DNA of 64,000 nt from Gigaspora margarita. Taxonomy: Eukaryota > Glomeromycota > Glomeromycetes > Diversisporales > Gigasporaceae. The notes under the pieces were generated by a model, which was not told the origin of the DNA, ran no database searches, and was given only the letters and a program-made list of their open reading frames with translations. Made by a program: the position numbers and the translations under genes. Shown in pieces: positions 11,961 through 22,451 of the stretch. Location of the stretch: assembly GCA_009809945.1 (NCBI GenBank), contig WTPW01000028.1, positions 26,653 through 90,652 on the forward strand, written 5' to 3'. How positions within the stretch are numbered: the stretch's first letter is position 1; each line of letters opens with the position of its first letter.

Positions 11961-12191
11961 TATACGGCATTTATATTTGTTGGTTTTGCGTACCAACTGT
12001 TGACCGGCGTTTGAGATTTTAAATTTTTATGCACGTGAGTTACACACGTTGTCCGGATATATTTTAAATCCGGAACGGATTTAAAATATTTCAGAAAACG
12101 TGTGTAACTCACGTGCATAAAAATCATAAAATTTCAAATGCCGGATAACAGTTGGTATATGCAAAATCCAACAAATAGAAAATGCCGTATA
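11961..12191. mobile_element. 231-bp palindromic (foldback) element
   Basis: The ends TATACGGCATTT and AAATGCCGTATA are inverted repeats, and pairing continues inward (GTTGGTTTTGC / GCAAAATCCAAC, ATGCACGTGAGTTACACACG and its complement) to a central TTTTAAATCCG-GAA-CGGATTTAAAA hairpin near 12068. It directly follows the hairpin cluster and may belong to the same composite unit. Confidence 0.7.
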
Positions 12192-12585
12192 AATATATTT
12201 ATATTTATTTTTTCTTATTTTCGTTAATGTTTTTGTATTTTCAATTCATTTTTAACTAATAAATAATAATTTTGCTTCCTTTGCATACAAAATATTATAA
12301 TTTTTTTTCCTATTTTTGTCAACTAGTCGATTTTTCAACTAACGATTTGGATCACTACATGTGACGTTGGATTTGCACAAAAATTCAATTAATTTTCGGG
12401 ATGCCAAGTATCAAACATCACACTAAGTACGTAAATTGGACTTTCTGTTTAATGATCGGAACACCTAATCGCGTGTGGTATATGATCCCTGATCAGTTTT
12501 CAACCTTCTTGACCTGACTTACCATTACGTCAACGGGAATTTCAGCGCTATTAACAGGAATGGAACCTACATATATAACCAAAGA
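12192..12585. other. 3' flank of the kinase-array gene
   Basis: A/T-rich, no gene recognised; should include the 3' untranslated region and poly(A) site of the minus-strand kinase gene that stops at 12586-12588. Confidence 0.35.
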
Positions 12586-13558
12586 TTACTTTAAATGATC
12601 AATAACTTTAACGATACTATGTGGTATATAATCACTCATACCATATATGTCATGTTTGTTACTTCTTTCTTTATATTGTTGAGCAATATCATGTGTATTA
12701 ATAAATTTACTCGCATATTGGTATATGATATCTGAATGTTCTTTCAAAGTTATTGCAATCTCTGGAATTCTCATATCAGCAATCGTAAATTCGTTAATTA
12801 TTTTTAATTTTTCATTAGATTGATCAAGTTTATTAAATTCATCCAGTTTATTATATTCATCGAGTTCATCAGATTCATCAAGTTCATTAGATTCATCGGA
12901 TTCCTTCACAAAACTATGCCATTCAGTGAGCTTATCGCGAATTGTTTCAGCAGTAGGTCGTTTCTGCAAATCTGGATTCATGCATAACTTTGCCAATTCA
13001 ATATAGCAACTAGGTGTTTCTAAAGCAAATTCAGGCCCCTTTCCATTGCAAATTTCTAATGCAAGTTCAATATCAAATGGACGTTCACAAAATGGATGTA
13101 TTCCAGTAGTCACCTCGGCCATTATAATGCCAAAACTATAAATATCGGCTGCTGGTGTATATTTCCGACCTAATAAAATCTCAGGGGCAATATAAGGCAT
13201 AACTCCATAAATTCCACCTTTCAACATGTGTTCTTCATTCTTTCTGGATAATCCTAAATCTGCAATATAAGATTTTAACGAACCAAACCATGATTCTTCT
13301 TTATGATGTAAAATATTTCCGCAATGAATATCACAATGGATATATCCTGCTTCGTGAATTTTAATTAAATCCTTTGAGATATCAATTAATAATGATAATT
13401 TATCTTCCCAAGCAAGCTCTTCAAAATTCGATTTTAGATAATTATGAAGATCTCCTTTATTAGCATATTGAAAAACCATCATATATTCTTCCGTTTTTGT
13501 ATTTTGAGTATACTTCGAGTCTGCTACCACTTAATCGGCAATGCATATGACTTTTAAA
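12586..13558 (-). CDS. Kinase array exon 9 (catalytic C-lobe)
   Basis: Encodes MMVFQYANKGDLHNYLK hinge, catalytic loop IHCDIHCGNIL (HCD in place of HRD), DLG in place of DFG, APEIL, the DIYSFGIIMAEV helix and an acidic Asp/Glu/Leu repeat tail. 973 nt from the conserved acceptor; an 8-bp deletion (TCAGTCCA on the plus strand, present in the 58.7-kb copy) shifts the frame right after EVY. An acceptor AAG before 13512 would give YTQNTKTEEYMMVF in frame (309 codons) at the cost of the first beta4 residues. Confidence 0.72.
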
Positions 13559-16500
13559 CTAATAAAAATAAAATTCACATAAATTAGAGATATTATGCAC
13601 CATAGACAAATAATTGATTATAATCTAACTTACTTCTCTTAGAAAATCATTAGAATTTTTTTTTGATCCAGGTAAAGTCTTGAGCGCTACCTTAATAGAT
13701 TGTGAAGTGCTTTGTTGCAAATTTGCTAAAAATATAGTACCAAATCCTCCTTCACCAATTTTTTTAATGACATTTAATTTATTAAACGGAATCCATTCAA
13801 TTACTTTCTTATGTTCAGTTGTATTAATTTGAAACTCTTTAATACAATCATCAATATCTTTATTACCACTTGTCCATTCCCGAATTATTATATAAGGATC
13901 ACATGACTGACACCAATTTATTGAAGTATTAAATCGATTACAATTTGTACATTTGCCATGCCAATAGTGTCTTTTAGAAGCCAGAACATTATTATCGTTA
14001 TTATTAATTGTGCTTTCGAATACAATCATATATTCGCCAGTAGTTTCGAACTGTGTTATTCCGTATATTTTAGTTACATCACTTTCTATTTGCATATGAT
14101 TTGTAAACTTGCAAAATGAATAAAATAAAAACAACATTGATATCAGTTTGTCGAAATGTGAATTAATTATGACATAATATTTTAGCTTACTTCTTTCAGA
14201 AAATCCATCAAATTCTGCGAATCAGACAAAGCTTTAAGCTCAACCGAATATGGTAGTGTACGTGACTGTGCGCTATCTAATATTAATCGTTTACCATCTA
14301 ACCAAATTGCCTGAAATCTATGACCAAATTTATCATTACTAATCTTTTGAATGTTATCTAGTCTGCTAAAAGGAATCCATTCAATCACGTTCTCATATTC
14401 GGTGGCCTTAAGTTGAAATTCTTTAATACAATCGTCAATATTATTGTTTCCGCTTGTCCATCCTTCAGCCGTTCTTTGAGGATCACATGTTTGGCACCAA
14501 GCTTTAGATGTATTATATCGGTGACAATCTAAACATTCTATATTCATTTGGAAATCATAAAATACCAGCAAATTTTCATTATTAGTTGTGTTTTGAGTTA
14601 GCCCACAGACTTTAAGTTTATCATTCTTCATATAGTTCTTAAACTTATTAGTTATTAAGTAGGTAAATATAATTTATAAGTACGCAAAAAAATAAAGATA
14701 TACGTAATAATAATAAATTAATATAAAATTTATCTTGTATCTTACCTCTTCCAATAGATCCATTGAATTCTGAGAAGCATGCAATGTTTTAAGTGTAACT
14801 ACAACTGGTGTGCGTGATTGTCTCCAACTATTCTCAAGACTTCGTAAGCCATCTAGCCAAGTTGCTAAAAATTCATCACCATTCTTTTGAATATTACGTA
14901 ATTTATGAAAAGGAATCAACTCAATTACATTCTCATATTCTGTGGCTTTAAGTTGAAATTCTTTAATGCAATCATCAATAATTTTGTTTCCGCTTGTCCA
15001 TCCTTGAGCTGTTCTATGAGGGTCACACGGATAGCACCAAGCTGGCGATGTGTTAGGTCGTTTACAATGTGCACATTCTCCATTTTTATAATTTCTCTTA
15101 TAATGAAGTGTATCAAACACCAACATATACTCATTAGTAGTTGTGCTTTGAGTTAGCCCGTATACTTTAAGTTGGTTATCCTTTACATAATTCTTGAACT
15201 TAATAAATAAGCAAATATACTGTAAGTCATAAAAATAGATATACATAATAATAATAAATTAATATAGATTTTATCTTATATATTACCTCTTCCATTAGAT
15301 CCATTGAATTCTGAGAATCATGCAATGTTTTAAGTGTAACTACACCTGGTATCGTGATTGTGTGCGTTCAATCCATGAAATTTTTCGTATGCCATCTTCC
15401 CATTTTGCTAAAAATTCATCACCATTCTTTAGAATATTATCTAATTTGTGAAAAGGAATCCACTCAATCACTTTCTTATATTCTGTGGCTTTAAGTTGAA
15501 ATTCTTTAATGCAATTATCAATAATTTTATTTCCACTAGTCCATCCTTCAGCCGTTCTCTGAGGGTCACATGTCTGACACCAAGCTTTAAATGTGTTATA
15601 TCGTTTACAATGTCCACATTTTCCATTCTCATTACTTCTTTCGTAATTATTAAATACCAACATAAACTCATTAGTATCTGTGTTTTGAGTTAGTCCATAT
15701 ACTTCATGTTTTTTATCTTTTATAAAATTCTTAAACTTAATTAAATAAAATATAAGTACATATAAATAAACACACATAATAACAATTAATAAATAGTTTT
15801 TATCTTGTATCTTACCTCTTCCAACAGATCCATTGAATTCAAAGTTTTAAGTGTAATTATATATGGTAGCGTACGTGATCGTGTGTATTCATCTCTACCT
15901 TTTGAAATTATTCGTATGCCATCTAGCCAAGTTGCTGAAAATTCATCATAATACTTTTGAATATTGTCTAATCTATCAAAAGAGATCCATTCAATCACAT
16001 TCTTATATTCTGTGGCTTTAAGTTGAAATTCTTTAATGCAATTATCAATAATTTTATTTCCACTTGTCCATCCTTCAGCCGTTCTCTGAGGGTCACATGT
16101 CTGACACCAAGCTTTAGATGTGTTATATCGTTTACAATGTCCACATTTTCCATTCTCATTATTTCTTTCGTAATTATTAAATACCAACATAAACTCATTA
16201 GTATCTGTGTTTTGAGTTAGTCCATATACTTCTTGTTTGTTATCTTTTATAAAATTNTTAAACTTAATTAAAAAAAATATAAGTACATATAAATAAGCCC
16301 ACATAATAACAATTAATAAATATAGTTTTCTATCTTATATCTTACCTCTTCCAACAGATCCATTGAATTCAATGTTTTAAGTGTAACTACACCTGGCGTG
16401 CGTGATTGTGTTCTAAGTTTTGAAATTATTCGTATGCCATCTAGCCAAGTTGCTGAAAATTCATCATAATACTTTTGAATATTGTCTAATCTATCAAAAG

Positions 16501-17853
16501 AGATCCATTCAATCACATTCTTATATCCTGTGGCTTTAAGTTGAAATTCTTTAATGCAATGATCGATAATTTTATTTCCACTTGTCCATCCTTGAGCTGT
16601 TATCTGAGGGTCACATGTCTGGCACCAAGCTTTAGATGTGTTATAACGATTACAATGTGCACATTTTCCATTTTCATCACTTCTTTCGGAATCATCAAAT
16701 ACCAATAAATACTCATTAGTATCTGTGTTTTGAGTTAGTCCATATACTTTATGTTTGTTATCTTTTATAAAATTCTTTAACTTAATTAAATAAAAATATA
16801 AGTACATAAAAATAAAAAATACATATAATAATAATAAATAAATATAGATCTTATCTTATATCTTACCTCTTCCAACAGATCCATTGAATTCAATGTTTTA
16901 AGTGTAATTATACATGATGGCATGCGTGATCGTGTGTATCCATTATCCTTATTATCCATATTTATAGAAATTTCTCGTATGCCATCTAGCCAAGTTGCTA
17001 AAAATTCATCATAATACTTTTGAAGATTGTCTAATCTATCAAAAGAGATCCATTCAATCACTTCTACATATTCTGTGGCTTTAAGTTGAAATTCTTTAAT
17101 GCAATGGTCGATAATTTTATTTCCACTTGTCCATCCTTGAGCTGTTATCTGAGGGTCACATGTCTGGCACCAAGCTTTAGATGTGTTATAACGATTACAA
17201 TGTGCACATTTTCCATTTTTATCACTTCTTTTGGAATTATTAAATACCAACATATACTCATTAGTAACTACGTTTTGAGTTAGTCCATATACTTTGTGTT
17301 TGCTATCTTTTATAAAGTTCTTAAACTTAATTAAATAGATAAATATAAGTACAGATAAATAAAAATACACAATAATGACGATAATAAATAAATAGATAAA
17401 TATGAGTACAATTAAAATACACATAATAATAACGGTAATAAATAAATATAGATTTATATTATATAATACCTCTTCCAACTGGTCCATTGAATTTTGAGGG
17501 CTGTTCAATATCTTAAGTGTAATTCTATATGGTGGTGTACGTGATTGTATGGGTTTAACTTTATCTCCTGAAATTATTCGTATGCCATCTAACCAAGTTG
17601 CAAAAAATTCATCACCACTCTTTTGAATATTATCTAATCTATCAAAAGGTATCCATTCCATCACATCTTCATATCCTGTGGCTTTAAGCTGAAATTCCTT
17701 AATACAATAATCGATAATTTTATTTCCACTTGTCCATCCCTGAGCTGTTTTCTGGGGATCACATGTCCGGCACCAAGCTTTAGAAGTGTTATAAAGGTTA
17801 CATTGTACACATTTTCCATTCCAACTATCTCTTTTAAAATTAAACTTTGACAT
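12586..17853 (-). CDS. TKL-like kinase gene with eight tandem Cys-ribbon/N-lobe exons
   Basis: Nine-exon gene: 17853-17470, 17325-16867, 16780-16346, 16262-15816, 15735-15287, 15198-14746, 14643-14191, 14107-13634, 13558-12586. Every junction is phase 0, introns 75-144 bp. Exons 1-8 each carry a CxxCxxxNTSxxWCxxCDP ribbon, WTSGN, a FQL helix and an EWIPF...LxxI segment followed by a (V/I)xLK lysine, i.e. kinase beta1-beta3. Each later exon opens with VYGLTQ...MLVF (beta4-beta5), completing the previous N-lobe. Only exon 8 has a true GEGGFG loop and VALK; exon 9 supplies the catalytic lobe. Two lesions: a 1-nt deletion in exon 5 (~15350) and an 8-bp deletion at the start of exon 9 (~13510). 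Skipping exon 5 and using the acceptor before 13512 would restore the frame. Start: only ATG upstream of the first ribbon. It could be a dying gene; RNA evidence is needed. Confidence 0.72.
13634..14107 (-). CDS. Kinase array exon 8 (ribbon + genuine N-lobe)
   Basis: 158 codons, phase 0-0. Ribbon KCTNCNRFNTSINWCQSCDP, REWTSGNKDIDDC, then IKKIGEGGFGTIFLA and VALKTL: the only module with a canonical Gly-rich loop and VAxK, so it likely pairs with the catalytic lobe encoded in exon 9. Confidence 0.75.
14191..14643 (-). CDS. Kinase array exon 7 (ribbon module 7)
   Basis: 151 codons, phase 0-0. VCGLTQ, ribbon ECLDCHRYNTSKAWCQTCDP, FSRLDNIQK, then KFGHRFQAIWLDG, a decayed Gly loop, and VELK. The exon 59420-60225 of the second array copy is its closest relative in the window. 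Confidence 0.7.
14746..15198 (-). CDS. Kinase array exon 6 (ribbon module 6)
   Basis: 151 codons, phase 0-0. More diverged ribbon ECAHCKRPNTSPAWCYPCDP; the EWIPF motif reads ELIPF; lysine in VTLK. The acceptor joins FKNYVKDNQLKVYGLTQ. Confidence 0.7.
15287..15735 (-). pseudogene. Kinase array exon 5 (ribbon module 5), frameshifted
   Basis: 449 nt, one short of the 450 expected. Compared with neighbouring modules one base is missing near 15350, where RTPxVVTLK should be read; translation instead ends after ERTQSRYQV. Ribbon KCGHCKRYNTFKAWCQTCDP is intact. Because both ends are phase 0, skipping this exon leaves the rest of the frame unchanged. Donor GTAATA. Confidence 0.7.
15816..16262 (-). 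CDS. Kinase array exon 4 (ribbon module 4)
   Basis: 149 codons, phase 0-0. Ribbon KCGHCKRYNTSKAWCQTCDP; lysine in ITLK. One ambiguous base (n) at 16257 near the exon start affects the residue after the first Phe. Confidence 0.68.
16346..16780 (-). CDS. Kinase array exon 3 (ribbon module 3)
   Basis: 145 codons, phase 0-0. Very similar to exons 2 and 4, including the shared YYDEFSATWLDGIRIIS block with exon 4, pointing to recent duplication. The lysine is in VTLK; the Gly loop is lost. Confidence 0.7.
16867..17325 (-). CDS. Kinase array exon 2 (ribbon module 2)
   Basis: 153 codons, phase 0-0. FKNFIKDSKHKVYGLTQ, then MLVF, ribbon KCAHCNRYNTSKAWCQTCDP, WTSGN, FQL helix, FDRLDNLQKYYDEFLATWLDG and ITLK. 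No Gly-rich loop. Confidence 0.7.
17470..17853 (-). CDS. Kinase array exon 1 (ribbon module 1, start exon)
   Basis: 128 codons from ATG. It opens directly into the ribbon (KCVQCNLYNTSKAWCRTCDP) without the VYGLTQ segment of later exons. The Gly loop is replaced by SGDEFFATWLDG; the beta3 lysine survives as ITLK. The donor is GTATTA, the weakest in the array. Confidence 0.7.
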
Positions 17854-17878
17854 AATAATTGGTTATGGGATAAAGATG

Positions 17879-17890
17879 GTTTTTATAAGT
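17879..17890 (-). promoter_or_regulatory. Possible TATA box of the kinase-array gene
   Basis: CTTATAAAAACC on the minus strand, about 30 bp upstream of the ATG at 17853. The short distance would leave almost no leader, so the assignment is weak. Confidence 0.25.
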
Positions 17891-18021
17891 TGAAAATCAA
17901 TCATCGTTATATAACATTCTATGTAGCACGAATACTATTTCGGCCAAAGCAAGCACAGTTTGACTAATGCATTAAGAAGATCCTATCAAAATCTCAAAAA
18001 GCCGAGAAAAATGATAAGCAT

Positions 18022-18630
18022 TTGAATAGTATTACGTTAAAGTGTACCGGAAGTATGACGAACGTACGTACAGTACCTACTACAATAAATGCTGACAAAG
18101 AATACTTAGAGATAGAAGTTGACGGATATAAATATACCGCCATAGTAAAAATCGGCGAAGTTCATAAACTTTTATCTCTTCATCTATATATTTTAAAGAG
18201 TTTTTTTACCCAAAAACAATATATGGGGACTCCACAGCAAAAAGAGGCAGTGGGCAAAAAATTATGCCTTTGTAATTTTTTAAAAATTATATACTGTCCC
18301 ATCAGTCAACAGGTTTGGAATTTAGGTTACAAAATGTTAAGTAATACCTCAAATATAATGATACCTACCTCTCTCAATGATATTATTTTTCCCACCCAAC
18401 CTACTTTAGCAAGCACTAAAAGAGCAGTCAAATGGTTAAATATTAATATTATATATGAAATTTGGTGTTTATACACATCAGCTAAATGGGGTAATAATGT
18501 AATAAATACATTTAATATCCCAAACATTATCACACATCATTTAAACAGAGAACTCATAGTTCTTCAACAACTTTCTTACAAAGTAAAAAAGGGTTTTAGA
18601 TTGACCCTAAATCTTCTTAAAAAATTGTAA
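18022..18630 (+). CDS. LINE reverse-transcriptase C-terminal remnant
   Basis: 202-codon open frame ending 18630. The segment CPISQQVWNLGYKML, followed by RAVKWLNINIIYEIWCLYTS and AKWGN, resembles the region after the reverse transcriptase (zf-RVT-like) of fungal LINEs, recalled from family knowledge. The N-terminal ~70 residues are not recognised. About 80 bp after the stop an A-run of ~30 bases begins, as at the 3' end of a non-LTR retrotransposon; no polymerase domain is present, consistent with 5' truncation. Confidence 0.5.
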   Translation: MNSITLKCTGSMTNVRTVPTTINADKEYLEIEVDGYKYTAIVKIGEVHKLLSLHLYILKSFFTQKQYMGTPQQKEAVGKKLCLCNFLKIIYCPISQQVWNLGYKMLSNTSNIMIPTSLNDIIFPTQPTLASTKRAVKWLNINIIYEIWCLYTSAKWGNNVINTFNIPNIITHHLNRELIVLQQLSYKVKKGFRLTLNLLKKL

Positions 18631-18709
18631 AAATAACAATATGTAGTATTATAACTGTATATACTCAATAAAGCGCCATAAGCGCACCTTATATATATTA
18701 AGGTAAATT

Positions 18710-18740
<31 letters not shown>
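18631..18740 (+). mobile_element. 3' UTR and poly(A) tail of the truncated LINE
   Basis: After the stop come an AATAAA (about 18667) and a small CCTTATATATATTAAGG hairpin (18687-18703), then an A-run of about 30 (18711-18740). Target duplication could not be fixed. Confidence 0.5.
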
Positions 18741-18745
<5 letters not shown>

Positions 18746-19634
18746 TATACCTATTACTTAAATTCTTCACAAAATTGCATATTTTTTAAAAAAATTTTTT
18801 TTAGTTTGCTGCCTCTTTTTGCTGCGTGGGTTCTCATATACTGTAAAATTCATTTATATATGATTTTTAAAGATTAAAATGAAACCAAGAAATTTCTTGA
18901 TATAAACCTTTGAAATAACACAAAAGTTAATAATTGCTACTAAATTTTTAAATTTAGCATTACAAGTAGCAACTACGTTCTAATATAAATTATTAAAAGC
19001 AACCTGTATAGGCAGCTAATTTATTTATTATTCTATCATAGAAACCTAAATCTAAAATAATATTAAAGGTGGATTTAAAATCAGTGGATTCAGAATTTTA
19101 CATAATCATTTATTTGCATCTTGAATTTCTTCGATAGATTGTATGACCTATAAAATTGGATTGTGATTAAATCTGTATAAACTGAGTTTGTGTTGGCCCA
19201 ACACAAGCAGATTTGTGCCGGCATTAGCAATCGTAGTTGCAATCAAAATCATTTTATAAAACAATTAACATGCCATACATGAGAAATTATCAAAAAAACA
19301 CAATCAAAAAATTCAAAACGGTAGTTTTTTGAAAAACTTCTAAAATTTAATAAAAAATCGCTTTTCGTATATTAACAAAAAGTTTCCTTAAGCTATTTTA
19401 CATGTAATTTATTTTACATGTAATTTATTTAACCTCTGACTTTAATTTAAACGTTAACCCTAACATAAAAGAAATTTAAATATTTTCGGTCATCACGTGC
19501 CCGTGCTTTTTTAGTACGTAGCTACACTGTTGTTATACCGTAAACCAAGAAAGTTTAGTTTGACTCTGAAAAATAATAAAGTCTGTTCGGTCTCTTAATG
19601 CTGTAATTTACAAATACAGTAAATATAACTCAAA
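18741..19634. other. Non-coding stretch upstream of the P450 relic
   Basis: No gene. Includes a small palindrome TTGTGTTGGCCCAACACAA (about 19192-19210) and a CCCTAAC telomere-like word at 19456. The last ~100 bp are the former 5' region of the P450 gene. Confidence 0.3.
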
Positions 19635-21219
19635 ATGACTATTCAAAAAATTATTGAAGTTCTTAGTATCAAAGATTATTTCCTCTCATTTTATTACAAA
19701 TACTTAACGCCCCAATCCACTCCCTGGTCCGATACCTTTACCATTCATTGGAAATCTTCATACATGGCTCACGATTAAAAACTGTTCTATAGAGAATGTC
19801 GATTAAAATATGGAGATATCTGTGAAATAATGGTTGATGGACGTAGATGGATTATTTTCTCACGATCAGATTGCTTCCAACATGTTTAAAAAGGTTTCAA
19901 TATTCTGAAGGTTTGGCTGAAATTGGATTTTATGGACGTGGGGTCGGTGGCGATGAGGATTATAAAGGTTGGAGGTATAATGAGCAGTTCTTTATTCAAG
20001 CATTATTTGTATCTATATTTATGGATACGGCTGTAAAATCTACAAATAATTATTTGAAGAATTAAGAGGAACTGGCAATCCCTTGAAAAGCAAAATGCTT
20101 TAAATAATAATAACGATATTTGTGATATTTGGACTCTAGAAACAGACTTTTCTGCATGATTTCATGCATTTACAAATGGCATTATTTCAATAATAGCCAC
20201 CGGTGAACAAACATATTTAATTGCCTCCTACTATAATATGCAAAGCACTACTAAATCTGAGCATCCTGATTCGCTGGTTGAAGATGTGAATAAATTCATT
20301 AATTCAATAACAAAATACCTTGAAGGTATCGTGTTCTTTATTTGGTTGACTCATTCTGGAGAAATTATGTTCCAATTGTTAAAAATAAAGCAAATTCTTG
20401 CTTAATTAAAAAATCGTGATTATATGTATAAAAAATTGGATTTCATGATCAAAAAGCGAAGAAAAGAAATTGAAGAAATGCCAGTGGATATAGAAATGAG
20501 AACCGATATGTTAACTTCTTTAATTATTGCTAACACTGAAAAAGATACCGTTAATGTAAAAACAGTAAGTGGTGTGAAGTATGAACCTATGATCGATAAA
20601 GAGATTAGAAATAATTTGGTAGATGCATTCGTAGCTGGAAAAGATAGTGTAAGTAATATATTTATTTACTTATTAATCATAATTTGCTTATTATATATTT
20701 TACCTATTTTATTTAGACTGCTAGTACATGTTGCTGTATAACCTACGATATTTGTAAACATCCAAATCTAAAACAAAAAATAATTTCAGAAATTTTGACT
20801 CTGTCTTCTCCAAAAAAATCTTATCTAATAAGTGACGATCTCTTAAAGCTAAAATTTTGTGAATCCATAATCAAAGAAGCTAGTGTATAATACCAATAGC
20901 AAATTTTGTGACTCGCTACATGACTGAGGAGTGTGAAGTTGCAGGATACAAATGGGCTGCTGAAGTTTTCGATCCAGATAGATTTTATAATGTTGGTCAG
21001 GATAATGATAAACAATTAGAAAATAAATATTCATTGATAATATTTGGTGGAAGTCCACGAATTTACCCTGAAAGGAAGCTAGCGTTAAGTGAGTTACTTT
21101 TATTGATGGCATCAATTTGCATATATTATAACGTTGAACTGATGGATATGCATAAGCCATTGAAAATTGTTGCCGCAAAAGTTAAATTAGTCCTCGAATC
21201 AATTAAGTTTATAAAATAG
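19635..21219 (+). pseudogene. Cytochrome P450 pseudogene
   Basis: Starts at ATG 19635 (MTIQKIIEVLSIKDYFLSF). Islands in changing frames: YGDICEIMVDGRRWIIF, then 20424-20648 (RRKEIEEMP..., DMLTSLIIANTEKD), an I-helix AGKDSTAS split by an intron 20649-20716 with good GT-AG signals, IIKEA of the K-helix region cut by a stop, RYMTEECEVAGYKW, DPDRF and FGGSPRIYPERKLALSEL. The heme loop FGxGxRxCxG has lost its cysteine (IYPE instead of ICPG) and ~20 residues between GYKW and FDPDRF are missing. Stops break the N-terminal half. Non-functional monooxygenase. Confidence 0.8.
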
Positions 21220-21964
21220 TTATATATCTATTTGCTGTATATAAAATTGTCATAACTGAACTTACTTGATGAATAATGGTAGACATTGAAATTATTTGAA
21301 AGGTATTACTGTATGTGATGTAAATAAGCGTTTTTAGCTTTTGATTTGTAAACTTGTTTTTGCTGATTTTAATTTCAAAGATTAATAAATGCCACAGCTG
21401 AAGTAGAATTTTTGAAAATTTTTTGTGGAGAATTTTTTTTATAGTAGGTTAGAATTTTTCAGATTTGATGATAAAAGAGTATAAGTAGAATTTTAGTAGG
21501 GCTTGTCTTTTTAAATTGAGGTCCCTAATTTCCAGCTTCAGCTACGACAATAAATGATTACTGACTAATTAGTGCAAACGAATAATTCGAAGAGTATTTT
21601 ACAATGATAAATAAATATTTATGTTCATATTTTTTGATTTTGCTGCTAATTTTAATTCTGAAGATTAATAATTAATCTCTATACTCAAAACTAATTAATG
21701 CAGATGAAATGATTTGATGGGCTTATGTAATGGTAATAAATCTTTATGTACTTGACTTGTGAATTTGCTAATTTTAAATCTTCGTTCTTTAATTCACTAA
21801 ATTAACGCTTAATAACGCACATGAGCGTTTTTTTGAAGCTTTCACTTTTTTGAAAATTGTTTATTTGACTCAAAATAACGTCCATATACGTCTTAAAACG
21901 ATGCATCATCTCTATATTTACTGTACTGTATCTGAACCTAAATGTATTGGCAATATATTGCTAA
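21220..21964. other. Non-coding stretch with a weak internal duplication
   Basis: No gene. A TGCTGATTTTAATTTCAAAGA-like segment occurs at about 21361 and again near 21641 (TGCTGCTAATTTTAATTCTG), followed each time by AGATTAATAA, suggesting an old ~280-bp duplication. Confidence 0.3.
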
Positions 21965-22064
21965 TACTATATATTTGTTATACCGAATTTATTGCACGGG
22001 TCTTATGTGACAACCCGTGATTTTTTCATTTACTTATTGGCACACGTCAGACACCGTGCAATAA

Positions 22065-22200
22065 GATAGTTATTATATGGGTATGTTGAATAACCCGTTA
22101 CACACACGGGCTCATATTTAAATCCCGTGCCTTCGGCACGGAATATGAGCCCGTAGTGTAACTGGGTTATTCACTACATACCCATACAATGACTATAATC
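22065..22200. repeat. Large GC-tipped hairpin
   Basis: GATAGTTATTATATGGGTATG at the left pairs with the right arm ending CATACAATGACTATAATC; inside, ATAACCCGTTACAC and ACGGGCTCATATTT pair with their complements around an apex CCGTGCC-TTC-GGCACGG (about 22125-22141). On the minus strand the apex is C-GAA-G, the same as in the 11737-11955 cluster. The surrounding GCACGG words at 21994 and 22053 belong to a further imperfect repeat. Confidence 0.7.
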
Positions 22201-22375
22201 TATTGTGTTCGGTGTAAAAATAATTCGAAATAGCATGTCTGCGTCCCGAAATAACGCATTGGCTCTCAAAATAACTCAGATACGCATTATTACGTAATTT
22301 GAAAGGCATATGTCATAATTAATAATTATTGATAATTTTAGGGAATCCTTATTTCAAGAAAATATAAGAGTACCA

Positions 22376-22451
22376 AATTTCCGGGTAAGATGCGTCGGAT
22401 CTAGCCCCCACTGTTTAGCAGATTCTATGGCAAAGTTATCAGCTAGGCAGA
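22376..22451 (-). repeat. Dispersed repeat, partial inverse copy
   Basis: Its reverse complement contains CTAGCTGATAACTTTG, a single-base match to CAGCTGATAATTTTG, and GATCCGACGCATCTTACCCGG, aligning with 4100-4190 and 4750-4830. Confidence 0.55.

Noticed and set aside
14905-17283. Repeated plus-strand open frames (for example 14905-15156, 15448-15693, 16023-16220, 17086-17283) and extra minus frames of 67-69 codons
   Set aside because: They are antisense or out-of-frame readings of the repeated kinase modules and recur only because the modules do.
20821-21178. Minus-strand frames over the P450
   Set aside because: Antisense of the P450 C-terminal coding region.
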